From the NCBI RefSeq assembly GCF_020026915.1, contig NZ_JAINUY010000001.1, positions 248,001 through 312,000 on the forward strand: a stretch of DNA of 64,000 nucleotides, given 5' to 3'. Positions 1 to 8,232 of this stretch are shown here, one piece after another. Numbering within the stretch: the first letter of the stretch is position 1; the number at the start of each line of letters is the position of its first letter. The translations under genes were made by a program, and so were the position numbers. The notes under the pieces are model-generated. The model had not been told where the DNA came from, made no database searches, and saw nothing but the letters and a program-made list of their open reading frames with translations. The DNA is from Flavobacterium potami (GTDB lineage Bacteria; Bacteroidota; Bacteroidia; Flavobacteriales; Flavobacteriaceae).

Positions 1-15
1 ATAAAAAAACATACT

Positions 16-969
16 ATGAAAAAGATTTTCTTATTGTTTCTGATTATTACCTCGTTGCATACTTATGCTCAAAATAATCCCATTTTTAAAGGATTGTACG
101 CAGATCCCGAAGGAATTATCTTTGACAAAACCTATTGGGTATATCCAACTTATTCGGCACCTTTTGACGATCAGGTTTTTTTTGATGCTTTTTCTTCTCC
201 TGATTTGGTAAACTGGACAAAACATCCAAGAATTCTGGATACAACGGCTGTAAAATGGGCAAAGCGTGCGATGTGGGCGCCATCCATCATTAAAAATAAA
301 AATAAATATTTCCTGTTTTTTGGTGCGAATGATATTCATGAAGGGGAAACAGGCGGAATTGGAGTTGCAGTTGCCTCTAAACCAGAAGGACCTTATAAAG
401 ATTATTTAGGAAAACCTTTAGTAGATAAAATTATAAATGGTGCGCAACCCATTGATCAATTTGTTTTTAAAGATAAAGACGGTCAGCATTATTTAATTTA
501 TGGCGGTTGGAGACATTGTAATATTGCTAAACTCAAATCCGATTTTACTGGATTTATTCCTTTTGAAGATAAAACGATTTTTAAAGAAATGACACCAGAT
601 AATTATACAGAAGGACCTTTTATGTTCATCAAAAACAACAAATATTATTTTATGTGGTCTGAAGGTGATTGGGGTGGACCAGATTATTGTGTGGCGTACG
701 GAATTGCAGATTCGCCAATGGGACCTTTTAAAAGAATTGGAAAAGTATTAGAATCGGATCCGAAAATTGCTCGTGCCGCCGGACATCATTCTGTAATAAA
801 AGTGCCCAATAAAGAGCAATATTATATTGTGTACCACAGAAGACCTTTGACAGAAACCGTAATGCATTCGAGAGAAACGTGTATAGAAGAAATGTTTTTT
901 GATGAAAATGGTTTTATCAAACCTGTTGTTTTGACCAATGAGGGGGTAAAAGCTAATCCTTTAAAATAA
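16..969 (+). CDS. secreted GH43-type glycoside hydrolase (arabinosidase/xylosidase-like)
   Basis: The protein has 317 residues, with a signal peptide (residues 1-19, ending TYAQ) and then one five-bladed propeller domain of the glycoside hydrolase 43 type. The three acidic residues expected in this family are visible: the general base Asp30 in YADPEG, the pKa-modulating Asp147 in QPIDQF, and the general acid Glu199 in TEGPF. The length fits a single-domain GH43 without a carbohydrate-binding module. Such enzymes remove arabinose, xylose or galactose units from plant glycans, but the exact substrate cannot be read from the sequence. The gene begins 15 bases into the window, so it may be the last gene of an operon that lies outside. 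A strong terminator follows it. The family is clear and the specificity is unknown. Confidence 0.88.
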   Translation: MKKIFLLFLIITSLHTYAQNNPIFKGLYADPEGIIFDKTYWVYPTYSAPFDDQVFFDAFSSPDLVNWTKHPRILDTTAVKWAKRAMWAPSIIKNKNKYFLFFGANDIHEGETGGIGVAVASKPEGPYKDYLGKPLVDKIINGAQPIDQFVFKDKDGQHYLIYGGWRHCNIAKLKSDFTGFIPFEDKTIFKEMTPDNYTEGPFMFIKNNKYYFMWSEGDWGGPDYCVAYGIADSPMGPFKRIGKVLESDPKIARAAGHHSVIKVPNKEQYYIVYHRRPLTETVMHSRETCIEEMFFDENGFIKPVVLTNEGVKANPLK

Positions 970-990
970 AATAGGAAAACGTAAAAAATG

Positions 991-1027
991 AAAAAGGGAA
1001 TAGCTTAAAAACTATTCCCTTTTTTTA
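991..1027. terminator. bidirectional rho-independent terminator
   Basis: A 13-bp perfect stem (AAAAAGGGAATAG pairing with CTATTCCCTTTTT) has an 8-base loop and a T run on either strand. It sits between the convergent GH43 and DUF1810 genes and can serve both. Confidence 0.9.
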
Positions 1028-1037
1028 CCTAAGAATA

Positions 1038-1499
1038 TTAAGAAAGTACTGCAATTGGCAGATTGACAGTGTTTTTTTGAGTAAAATTTAAGGTCAGCTG
1101 ATCTAAATGACCAAAGAAGAAAGTATCTAAAACTTGTTGGAAAACAGGATGTGCATTTTCTACCTGTACAAACAAACTCATAGAAGAATGTAGTTTTTTT
1201 GCGCCTAATTCTCCTAAAATACCTTCAGCCGATTTTTTGTTTAAAGTCAGCATCAGTTTCGAAATTTCGATTAAGTGTTTGGATAAAATCGGATGATTTA
1301 AAAACTCTGTTGCTTCTTTCAAATCAGCAACAGCATAATAATCAGAAATAGGACTTTTTCCTAAACCTTTGATTTGAGGAAAAATAAACCACATCCAGTG
1401 TGTTTCTTTTTTTCCTTTTTTAATTTCAGAAAAAGCAGTTAAATACAATTTATTTTGTGCATCTAAAAATCGGGTCAAATCATTCTGTGCGTAAGTCAT
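1038..1499 (-). CDS. DUF1810 family protein
   Basis: This is a small cytoplasmic protein of about 153 residues with the DUF1810 hallmarks: an N-terminal FLDAQ segment, the strongly conserved THWMWFIFPQ motif, and GLGKS, SDYYA and FLNHP further on. The open frame can be extended to a GTG at 1553, but family members begin just before the N-terminal NDLTRFLDAQ-type segment, so the ATG at 1499 (MTYAQND) is preferred. The biochemical function of DUF1810 is not established as far as I know. It is convergent with the GH43 gene and does not appear to be in an operon. Confidence 0.85.
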   Translation of the reverse strand: MTYAQNDLTRFLDAQNKLYLTAFSEIKKGKKETHWMWFIFPQIKGLGKSPISDYYAVADLKEATEFLNHPILSKHLIEISKLMLTLNKKSAEGILGELGAKKLHSSMSLFVQVENAHPVFQQVLDTFFFGHLDQLTLNFTQKNTVNLPIAVLS

Positions 1500-1854
1500 A
1501 TCTTGATTCTGTATTAAATCGTTTATAAATGGAGTTTCTTGTATGGGTAACACTTTTATATTTCTTTATTAAACTTCAAATTTTCGAATTCCAAAAGTAG
1601 AATGTAAATCGGTTTGAGATTTATAGAATTGCCATTTGGAGTTACATAATTCCGATAATTTTGAACTGTAGGAATGTCTTGTTAATTTATTTTTAAAGTT
1701 TCGTAAAGACCCAAATTCTAATGTTATTCTAATGTTGGAGAAATTATTTAGGTCTAAATTGCGCGCTTAGAAAAATGATAATAAACGCCTTAAATCACTG
1801 GGATTTTAAATCAAATTGAAGTCAATTGATTAAAATCGTGGCCTTTTTTAGACT
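1500..1854. other. intergenic region, no gene seen
   Basis: These are 355 AT-rich bases between the divergent DUF1810 gene and the small exported protein gene. I see no convincing reading frame, RNA gene or repeat. A short imperfect inverted repeat built on CAATTGA (about 1813-1832) lies just upstream of the small-protein gene. The promoters of both flanking genes must lie here, but I cannot place them. Confidence 0.5.
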
Positions 1855-2259
1855 ATGTTGAATAAAATTAAAAATAGCTTTTTATGTAAATGCCTTCAGG
1901 CGTTACTTGTCGGCTATTTCTTAATTAGCAGTCTAAATCTTTCCAACAGTATGGCTCAAATCATCAGTGATAACGCCGAGACTTATACTGTAAAAGGCAT
2001 TACATGTAATTTTCTAAAAAAAATCTTCAAGTGCGACGGTATTCCGGAAGAACTGGATGACTACAAAACAAAAGATACCAAAACAGCCAAATTAGCAAAA
2101 GGAATTCCCTTAATGGAATATTTAATTTCATCAGAATCATTGATGCCTAATTTTTATTTTTTGATAGAATCAGAAGGAAATAAATATATTGACAATACAA
2201 TCTTCTCGTTTGGTTTTCATGGTAAAATAGATATACCGCCTCCTCGGGTAAACTCATAA
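1855..2259 (+). CDS. small exported protein of unknown function preceding a type I secretion set
   Basis: I do not recognise this 134-residue protein. It starts with a basic stretch and a hydrophobic segment (about residues 14-30) followed by SNSMAQ, which looks like a Sec signal peptide. The mature part is about 100 residues, with two cysteines about eight residues apart (ITCNFLKKIFKCDG), and it ends in a Pro-rich tail (DIPPPRVNS). The gene is codirectional with an ABC exporter, adaptor and TolC gene, and only about 100 bases separate it from the ABC gene. That makes it a candidate cargo or accessory protein of the exporter, which is inference. No clear ribosome-binding site is visible. Confidence 0.6.
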   Translation: MLNKIKNSFLCKCLQALLVGYFLISSLNLSNSMAQIISDNAETYTVKGITCNFLKKIFKCDGIPEELDDYKTKDTKTAKLAKGIPLMEYLISSESLMPNFYFLIESEGNKYIDNTIFSFGFHGKIDIPPPRVNS

Positions 2260-2360
2260 ATACTTGTTTTTTTAAGGATTAGGAAAGAAATCTTGATCTT
2301 AAATGCGGTTTTTGCCGTATATTTATTCTATGTAATAATCTTGTATTTATACTTAAATTC

Positions 2361-4016
2361 ATGACACCATTTAAACGTTTTTATAACTTATTGCAGCTCG
2401 ATAAGCGCGATGTTTATCAGATTATCTTTTATGCTGCATTTGCGGGTTTAGTAAACCTTTCACTGCCTTTAGGAATTCAGGCAATTATTAATTTCATTCA
2501 AAGCGGACAACTCAGCGTTTCTTGGATTATTCTGGTAATTCTAGTAACGGTTGGAGTAGGTTTTGGTGGAGTTTTAACGATTTTACAATTGAGGATTGTA
2601 GAGAATTTACAACAGCGAATTTTTGTACGTTCTTCATTTGAATTTGCATACAGAATGCCTTTAATTAAATTTAAAGAAATGTATTCAGAATATGCTCCAG
2701 AAAAGGCCAATCGTTTTTTCGATACTTTGATGGTTCAGAAAGGAACAGCAAAACTGCTTCTTGATTTTTGTACGGCATTTTTACAAGTTGGTTTAGGTAT
2801 TATTTTGCTGGTACTTTACCATTCTTTCTTTATGGTTATCGGGCTTCTTTTCATTGTTATTTTATGGGTTATTTTTAAATTTTCTTATAAAGATGGTTTA
2901 GAAACCAGTTTGAACGAATCGAAGTTTAAATATAAAGTTGCTGCGTGGCTTCAGGAAATTGCGAGAAACAGAGAAAGTTTCCGTAGAAAAGGCGCTTTTG
3001 AATATGCTTTAGAAAGAAACGACGGTTATGTGAGCAACTACGTCAATTACCGTGAAAAACACTTTCAGGTAATGAAAAAACAATATATTCAGCTTACTAT
3101 ATTTAAAGTAATTGTTACAGCTGCCTTATTATCGATCGGTGGTTTTCTGGTAATTCACCACCAAATGAACATAGGGCAGTTCGTAGCAGCTGAAATCGTA
3201 ATTGTATTGTTAATCAACTCTGTAGAAAAAATCATTTTCGGATTAGAGTCTTTCTACGACGTTTTGACTTCTGTTGAAAAAATTGGTCAGGTTACCGATA
3301 TGGAGATTTCATGCATTCCTGAAACTTCAGACAAAACTGAGAAAGGAATCAATATTGAAACCGAAAGTATCAATTACAATTATCCAGAACACAGTAAAAA
3401 ATCGCTTAAGAATATTAATCTTAAAATTTCTCAAGGAGAAAAAATCATTCTTACCGGAACAAACGGTGCTGGAAAAAGTACTTTATTGCGATTACTTTCT
3501 GGTGTTTTAGAACCAGAAAGCGGTGCCATGTATGTGACAGATAATTATATGAATCGTTTAAGCGAAGATACATACCGAGCGCAGGCAGGAACGTATTTGC
3601 AAGGCGATACTTTATTTGCAGGAACAATTCGTGAGAATATTGTTTTTGGGAATGAAGAATTAAATAGTGACGATTTAAAATGGGCTTTAGATAATGTTGG
3701 TCTTACACCATACATTAAGACTTTCGAGAATGGATTAGAAAATCAGATTCATCCCGGAGGACGCGAACTTTCTGCTTCTGATGTTCAAAAAATCCTTTTG
3801 GCGAGAAGTATTGTGAGCAGACCAAATATTTTATTCTTAGAAGATCCGGTTGATAAAATGGACGAATTGACTTCGAATAAAATTGTTGATTTTTTACTTT
3901 CCGAAGAAAATGACTGGACTGTAATTGTAACTTCTAAAAGTGATATTTGGAAGAGCAAATGCAGTCGTATGATCACCATCGATGACGGAAAAATTATTAA
4001 CGACATAAAGCTTTAA
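2361..4016 (+). CDS. ABC exporter, fused membrane and ATPase domains (type I secretion-like), non-canonical NBD
   Basis: The protein has 551 residues. An N-terminal six-helix exporter domain (about 1-310) is followed by one nucleotide-binding domain (about 330-551). There is no N-terminal C39 peptidase domain. Walker A is intact (GTNGAGKST, 366-374). Other catalytic motifs are changed: the signature reads LSASD (470-474) instead of LSGGQ, the Walker B end reads Glu494-Asp495 where exporters have Asp-Glu, and the H-loop position carries Ser525 (IVTSK) instead of His. Together with the HlyD gene 3 bases downstream and the TolC gene after it, this forms a complete inner-to-outer membrane export set. 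Whether the ATPase is slow, degenerate or simply a lineage variant is not known. Confidence 0.85.
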   Translation: MTPFKRFYNLLQLDKRDVYQIIFYAAFAGLVNLSLPLGIQAIINFIQSGQLSVSWIILVILVTVGVGFGGVLTILQLRIVENLQQRIFVRSSFEFAYRMPLIKFKEMYSEYAPEKANRFFDTLMVQKGTAKLLLDFCTAFLQVGLGIILLVLYHSFFMVIGLLFIVILWVIFKFSYKDGLETSLNESKFKYKVAAWLQEIARNRESFRRKGAFEYALERNDGYVSNYVNYREKHFQVMKKQYIQLTIFKVIVTAALLSIGGFLVIHHQMNIGQFVAAEIVIVLLINSVEKIIFGLESFYDVLTSVEKIGQVTDMEISCIPETSDKTEKGINIETESINYNYPEHSKKSLKNINLKISQGEKIILTGTNGAGKSTLLRLLSGVLEPESGAMYVTDNYMNRLSEDTYRAQAGTYLQGDTLFAGTIRENIVFGNEELNSDDLKWALDNVGLTPYIKTFENGLENQIHPGGRELSASDVQKILLARSIVSRPNILFLEDPVDKMDELTSNKIVDFLLSEENDWTVIVTSKSDIWKSKCSRMITIDDGKIINDIKL

Positions 4017-4019
4017 TCC

Positions 4020-5372
4020 ATGCTTAATATATCTAAAGATAATAACGTACTTATAACTCCGGGGAAATACAAATCGATTACAAGTGTAGCCCGAAGACCA
4101 CATTACAGAATTTTAAATAAAGTAATCATCGGATTTCTGATATTTTGCGTTTGCTGTTTATTTCTGCCTTGGACGCAGAATATTTCAGGAAGTGGTTCTG
4201 TTACTACTTTAAAACCAGATCAAAGACCGCAGACAGTGCACAATGCAATTGCTGGTCGAATTGAAAAATGGTTTGTAAAAGAGGGTGATTATGTAAAAAA
4301 AGGAGATACTATTCTTTTTATTTCTGAGATCAAAGAAGATTACCTGGATCCAAATTTGGTTAACAATACCAAACAACAGGTTGATGCTAAAAAAATGGCA
4401 GCAGAATCATACAGTGATAAAGTAGGTTCCCTTGACGTTCAGGCGCAGTCTTTGAATACAGAAAGACAATTGAAATTGCAACAGGCTCAAAACAAAATTC
4501 GTCAGTCACAGCTGAAAATAAAAAGCGACAGTATGGATCTTGTGGCGGTTAGAACGCAGTTGAGAATCGCAAAAACACAGTTTGATCGTTCAACGGCTTT
4601 AAATAAAGAAGGTTTAAAACCAATGACAGATGTCGAGCAGAAAAGATTGAAACTACAAGAGGCAGAGGCTTATATTATTACACAAGAAAATAAACTGTTA
4701 AGCAGCAGAAACGAATTGATAAATGCAAAAGTTGAAATTAACAGAATTACGGCTGAATATGCAGAGAAAATTTCGAAATCTAGAAGTGATAAATTTACCG
4801 CTTTAAGTACTCAGTACGATACAGAAGCTCAAGTAAATAAACTTGAAAATCAGTATACTAATTACAGATTGAGAAATGGTTTATACTACATTACAGCACC
4901 TCAAAGTGGTTATATTAACCGTGCTTTATTAGCAGGTCTTGGAGAAACAATTAAAGAAGGTACTTCTGTAGTAAGTATCATGCCTTCTCAATATGATATC
5001 GCAGTAGAAACCTATGTTGACCCAATCGATTTGCCATTGGTGCACCGTGGCGCAAAAGTTCGTGTTTGGTTTGACGGATGGCCGAGAATTGTATTTTCTG
5101 GTTGGCCTGGATTGTCTTACGGAACTTATGGCGGTAAAGTGGTAGCTATAGAAAACTTTATTAGTCCGAATGGGAAATACAGAATTTTGGTTTCACCAGA
5201 TGGAGAAGATCGTCACTGGCCAAAAGAATTGAGTATTGGTGCCGGAGCACAAAGTATTGCTTTGCTGGAAACGGTTTCGGTATGGTATGAAATTTGGCGA
5301 AACCTGAATGGTTTTCCACCAAATTATTATAATTCAGGAGAAAAAGAAGCAAAAGGAAAGGAGAAAAAGTAA
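4020..5372 (+). CDS. HlyD-family periplasmic adaptor (membrane fusion protein)
   Basis: This protein has 450 residues. A short cytoplasmic N-terminus leads into one transmembrane helix (about 39-57), then a biotinyl-lipoyl-like half-motif (AIAGRIEKWFVKEGDYVKKG), a long coiled coil rich in Gln, Lys and Glu (about 115-290), and the second half-motif plus beta-barrel (TAPQSGYINRALLAGLGETI). It would link the ABC exporter to the TolC channel. The gene begins 3 bases after the ABC gene and is followed by the TolC gene one base after its stop, so the three are almost certainly cotranscribed. The architecture is that of type I secretion adaptors rather than RND pumps, because an RND gene is absent and an exporter-type ABC gene is adjacent. 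Confidence 0.9.
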   Translation: MLNISKDNNVLITPGKYKSITSVARRPHYRILNKVIIGFLIFCVCCLFLPWTQNISGSGSVTTLKPDQRPQTVHNAIAGRIEKWFVKEGDYVKKGDTILFISEIKEDYLDPNLVNNTKQQVDAKKMAAESYSDKVGSLDVQAQSLNTERQLKLQQAQNKIRQSQLKIKSDSMDLVAVRTQLRIAKTQFDRSTALNKEGLKPMTDVEQKRLKLQEAEAYIITQENKLLSSRNELINAKVEINRITAEYAEKISKSRSDKFTALSTQYDTEAQVNKLENQYTNYRLRNGLYYITAPQSGYINRALLAGLGETIKEGTSVVSIMPSQYDIAVETYVDPIDLPLVHRGAKVRVWFDGWPRIVFSGWPGLSYGTYGGKVVAIENFISPNGKYRILVSPDGEDRHWPKELSIGAGAQSIALLETVSVWYEIWRNLNGFPPNYYNSGEKEAKGKEKK

Positions 5373-5373
5373 A

Positions 5374-6771
5374 ATGAGAAATCTTGTAAAATTGTTTTCT
5401 TTCTTAATGCTGTTCTGCTTTTCTACATTGCAAAGTCAAAATTTTGATCAAGAAGAATTGACTTTTATTGAGTTTTTGGGATATGTAAAAAAATACCATC
5501 CGCTCGTAAAACAAGCCAATCTTGAAGTGACCAATGCACAGGCAAAATTGATGGCAGCAAGAGGCGGATTTGATCCGAAAATTGAAGTAGATTACAATAA
5601 GAAAGAATTTAAAGGCACAGAATATTATTCGTTGTTAAACAGCAGTTTTAAAATTCCGACTTGGTACGGAATTGAAGTAAAAGCCGGTTTTGATGATACA
5701 GACGGACAATATTACAATCCACAAAACCGCACGCCAGAAGCAGGTTTAACTTCGCTTGGTGTAAGTGTGGCTTTGGGGCAAGGAATGTTCATCAATCAGC
5801 GAATGGCTGATGTGAGAGAAGGAAAACTACAGGTAAAATTAAGTGACGCACAGCGAAAACTAAGAGCCATTGAAGTTTTATATCAGGCAAGCGAAGCTTA
5901 TTTTGAATGGAGAAAAAGCTACAATGAGGCAGAATTGTATAAGAGTTATTTAGGTTTTGCAAGCACTCGTTTTGTTGGTGTTAAGAAACTTATAGAATCT
6001 GGAGATTCACCTGCAATTGATAGTGTAGAGGCTAAGATTACGGTGCGAAATAGAGAGCTGAACGTTGAAAACGGAAATTTAAAATTAGCGAAAGCAAAAT
6101 TGAAATTGGCTAATTTTTTATGGATTGAAAATGTTCCGGTTGAATTGGGCGAAATGGTAAAACCTGAGCAGAATCTAGGTCAGACAATCGAAGAAACTTT
6201 ACGTACAGATGCCATGATGGTTGATGTAGAGTCATTAGATTCACATCCGAAAATCCAGTCTATGGAAACCAAATTATCTATCTTGGAAGTAAATCGTCAG
6301 TTGAAAGCCAATTCGCTATTGCCAAAAATAAACGTGGGTTACAATTATATTTCAGAACCAAATTACTGGAATACTTTTAACGCTGATGATTATAAGTTTA
6401 ATATCGATTTTAGTTTTCCAATTTTCTTAAGAAAGGAGAGAGGGAATTTAAAAATGGCTAAAATTAAGATTCAGGATATGCAATTTGATATTGGACAGCA
6501 AAGATTGGAGTTAAAGAATAAAATCAAGGCGCAACAAACCGAAATTGCTTCTTTAAGAAAACAAAAAGTCGTTATTGATAATTTGGTTAAAGATTATATG
6601 ACGATGTTAAACTCAGAAGAAAAACTATTTTCTTTTGGTGAAAGTTCGATTTTCTTAATCAATTCGAGAGAGAATAATTTGGTAAGTGCGAAGTTATCTC
6701 AAATCAGTTTGGAAAACCAGTTTTATCTTTCGAATGCCGAATTGTACAAGATATTGGCAAACCCAGATTAA
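5374..6771 (+). CDS. TolC-family outer membrane efflux protein
   Basis: The open frame can be extended upstream to 5308, but that region overlaps the adaptor gene. The ATG at 5374 gives a proper signal peptide (MRNLVKLFSFLMLFCFSTLQSQ) and is preceded by AAAGGAAAGGAG, so it is chosen as the start. The 465-residue product has the long helical repeats and scattered beta segments of TolC-like trimeric channels. It is the outer membrane exit of the export set formed with the two preceding genes. A strong terminator follows 60 bases after the stop. Confidence 0.9.
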   Translation: MRNLVKLFSFLMLFCFSTLQSQNFDQEELTFIEFLGYVKKYHPLVKQANLEVTNAQAKLMAARGGFDPKIEVDYNKKEFKGTEYYSLLNSSFKIPTWYGIEVKAGFDDTDGQYYNPQNRTPEAGLTSLGVSVALGQGMFINQRMADVREGKLQVKLSDAQRKLRAIEVLYQASEAYFEWRKSYNEAELYKSYLGFASTRFVGVKKLIESGDSPAIDSVEAKITVRNRELNVENGNLKLAKAKLKLANFLWIENVPVELGEMVKPEQNLGQTIEETLRTDAMMVDVESLDSHPKIQSMETKLSILEVNRQLKANSLLPKINVGYNYISEPNYWNTFNADDYKFNIDFSFPIFLRKERGNLKMAKIKIQDMQFDIGQQRLELKNKIKAQQTEIASLRKQKVVIDNLVKDYMTMLNSEEKLFSFGESSIFLINSRENNLVSAKLSQISLENQFYLSNAELYKILANPD

Positions 6772-6830
6772 GACATAAAATATACGGTTCGCGATAGCTG
6801 TATTATATTAATTTTTCGATTTAATTTTAA

Positions 6831-6866
6831 AAAAAAGCTTCAGATATTTTCTGAAGCTTTTTTTAT
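6831..6866. terminator. bidirectional terminator
   Basis: A 14-bp stem AAAAAAGCTTCAGA / TCTGAAGCTTTTTT with a 5-base loop and T tract lies between the end of the TolC gene and the end of the convergent XRE regulator gene. Confidence 0.9.
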
Positions 6867-6881
6867 TATCTCTTGTGAAAT

Positions 6882-7448
6882 TTAATTGTCAAAGAAATAA
6901 ACAATCAGCATTTTACATGGCTTAGAACTTTTGTTTACAGGCACGTGTTTCAATCTTCCATCAAAGAAAAGAGAATCTCCTTCTTTTAAAGTATAGGTTT
7001 CATTGGCAATCAAATAATCTACTTCGCCAGAAAGAATATATTTGTATTCATAAGCATCTGTCGTCACTTGATCTCTGTAGCTGTTTGGTTCTAAAGTCAA
7101 AAACACTATATCTACTGTTGAGTTTTTTATCGTACGCGTCAAGAAACGTTCGTACAAGAAACCACTTGAACCTTCTTTTTGAAACTGATCATAGGTATCT
7201 TTTCTTTTGATAATAACCAATTCTTCTTCCTGTGAAATGTCTTTAAAGAATTCGCTAAGGTTAACCTGCAGTGCCGTTACGATACTCAAAAGAACAGTCA
7301 ATGAAGGAATACTTCTCCCATTTTCAATCTGCGAAATCATACCTTTTGTTACCCCGCTTAAATCTGCAAGTTCCTGTAAGGTAAAGCCGTTATCGGTTCT
7401 ATATTGTTTTATTCGTTTGCTAATTTCTAAAATTACTACTCCTTCCAT
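6882..7448 (-). CDS. XRE-family regulator with C-terminal cupin domain
   Basis: The N-terminal helix-turn-helix reads like a typical HTH_3 domain (KRIKQYRTDNGFTLQELADL followed by SGVTKGMISQIENGRSIPSL). A cupin sensor domain follows in the C-terminal half (YKYILSGEVDYLIANETYTL, then KEGDSLFFDGRLKHVPVN). The frame extends to 7487, but the start at 7448 (MEGVVILEISKRIKQYR) fits the usual length of 180-190 residues. XRE-cupin proteins often control neighbouring catabolic genes and may sense a small metabolite with the cupin. This one is divergent from the PhnX-like operon, and a near-perfect 32-base palindrome in the shared intergenic region is its likely operator. Confidence 0.9.
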   Translation of the reverse strand: MEGVVILEISKRIKQYRTDNGFTLQELADLSGVTKGMISQIENGRSIPSLTVLLSIVTALQVNLSEFFKDISQEEELVIIKRKDTYDQFQKEGSSGFLYERFLTRTIKNSTVDIVFLTLEPNSYRDQVTTDAYEYKYILSGEVDYLIANETYTLKEGDSLFFDGRLKHVPVNKSSKPCKMLIVYFFDN

Positions 7449-7492
7449 GTTTAGTATGTGTATACAAAGTTTATTTAAATTAAACATTATTT

Positions 7493-7524
7493 TACCTTTT
7501 GTTTACATATAGTAAACAAAGGTA
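7493..7524. promoter_or_regulatory. candidate operator palindrome of the XRE-cupin regulator
   Basis: The inverted repeat has arms TACCTTTTGTTTAC (7493-7506) and GTAAACAAAGGTA (7512-7524), spaced by ATATA. The arms match over 13 positions with a single extra T on the left. It sits between the divergent regulator and the PhnX-like gene, 35 bases before the latter's ATG. The position and symmetry fit a dimeric HTH repressor site. The assignment is inference. Confidence 0.6.
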
Positions 7525-7558
7525 TAGTAATATTGCACTGTAAAAATAAACAAAAAAT

Positions 7559-8218
7559 ATGGAATTAATTGTATTTGACATGGCTGGTACTACAGTCCAA
7601 GACGAAAATAAAGTTGGGTTAACATTGCAGACTGCTTTAAAAGAATTTGGTTATGAATTTTCAATAGAGGAAATAAATGTTGTAATGGGATATGAAAAAC
7701 CAGTTGCAATTTCAATTTTAATAAATGATGAAAATGTTGAAGCTACTTTAATCAACAAAATTCACCAATCGTTTGTAGAGAAAATGATTGCTTACTACAA
7801 ACAAAGCAATGAAGTAAAGTCAACTCCAAATGCTTATGAAACGATTCAATACTTAAGAAGCAACGGAATCAAAGTAGCTTTCGATACTGGATTTTCAAGG
7901 CCAATTGCCGATGCTATTTTCGAGAAACTAAACTGGAAACAAGGAATCGATTTTGATTTCAGCATCACTTCAGACGAAGTAGAGCACGGTCGTCCTTACC
8001 CAGATATGATTTTCAAAGCAATGGAACATTTTAATATTTCTGATGCTTCAAAAGTTGGAAAAGTCGGCGATACAATGTCTGATTTGCAACAAGGAGAAAA
8101 CGCAAAATGCGGTTTAGTAGTTGGTGTTACAACTGGAGCTTACAGCAGAGAAGAACTGCAAAATCATTACCACAATTACATTATTGATAATCTTTCAGAG
8201 TTAAAAAACAATCTTTAA
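7559..8218 (+). CDS. PhnX-like phosphonatase-family HAD hydrolase
   Basis: This 219-residue HAD-superfamily protein carries the marks that separate the phosphonatase branch from other HADs. The first motif is DMAGT (nucleophile Asp7) rather than DxDxT. Arg replaces the usual Lys in EHGRPYPDM. The acidic motif is GDTMSDLQ. The cap segment MGYEKP places a lysine (Lys47) where phosphonoacetaldehyde hydrolase forms its Schiff base. PhnX cleaves phosphonoacetaldehyde to acetaldehyde and phosphate. The true substrate here could be another phosphonate or phosphate, because no AEP transaminase gene is adjacent. It is the first gene of an operon with a TonB receptor 14 bases downstream. Confidence 0.85.
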   Translation: MELIVFDMAGTTVQDENKVGLTLQTALKEFGYEFSIEEINVVMGYEKPVAISILINDENVEATLINKIHQSFVEKMIAYYKQSNEVKSTPNAYETIQYLRSNGIKVAFDTGFSRPIADAIFEKLNWKQGIDFDFSITSDEVEHGRPYPDMIFKAMEHFNISDASKVGKVGDTMSDLQQGENAKCGLVVGVTTGAYSREELQNHYHNYIIDNLSELKNNL

Positions 8219-8232
8219 TTTTTTAAAAAATC

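Noticed and set aside
1500..1553. GTG-started extension of the DUF1810 protein
   Set aside because: DUF1810 proteins normally begin close to the FLDAQ segment, and an ATG at 1499 fits better.
5308..5373. N-terminal extension of the TolC-family frame
   Set aside because: It overlaps the end of the HlyD gene and precedes a clear signal peptide start at 5374 with a good ribosome-binding site.
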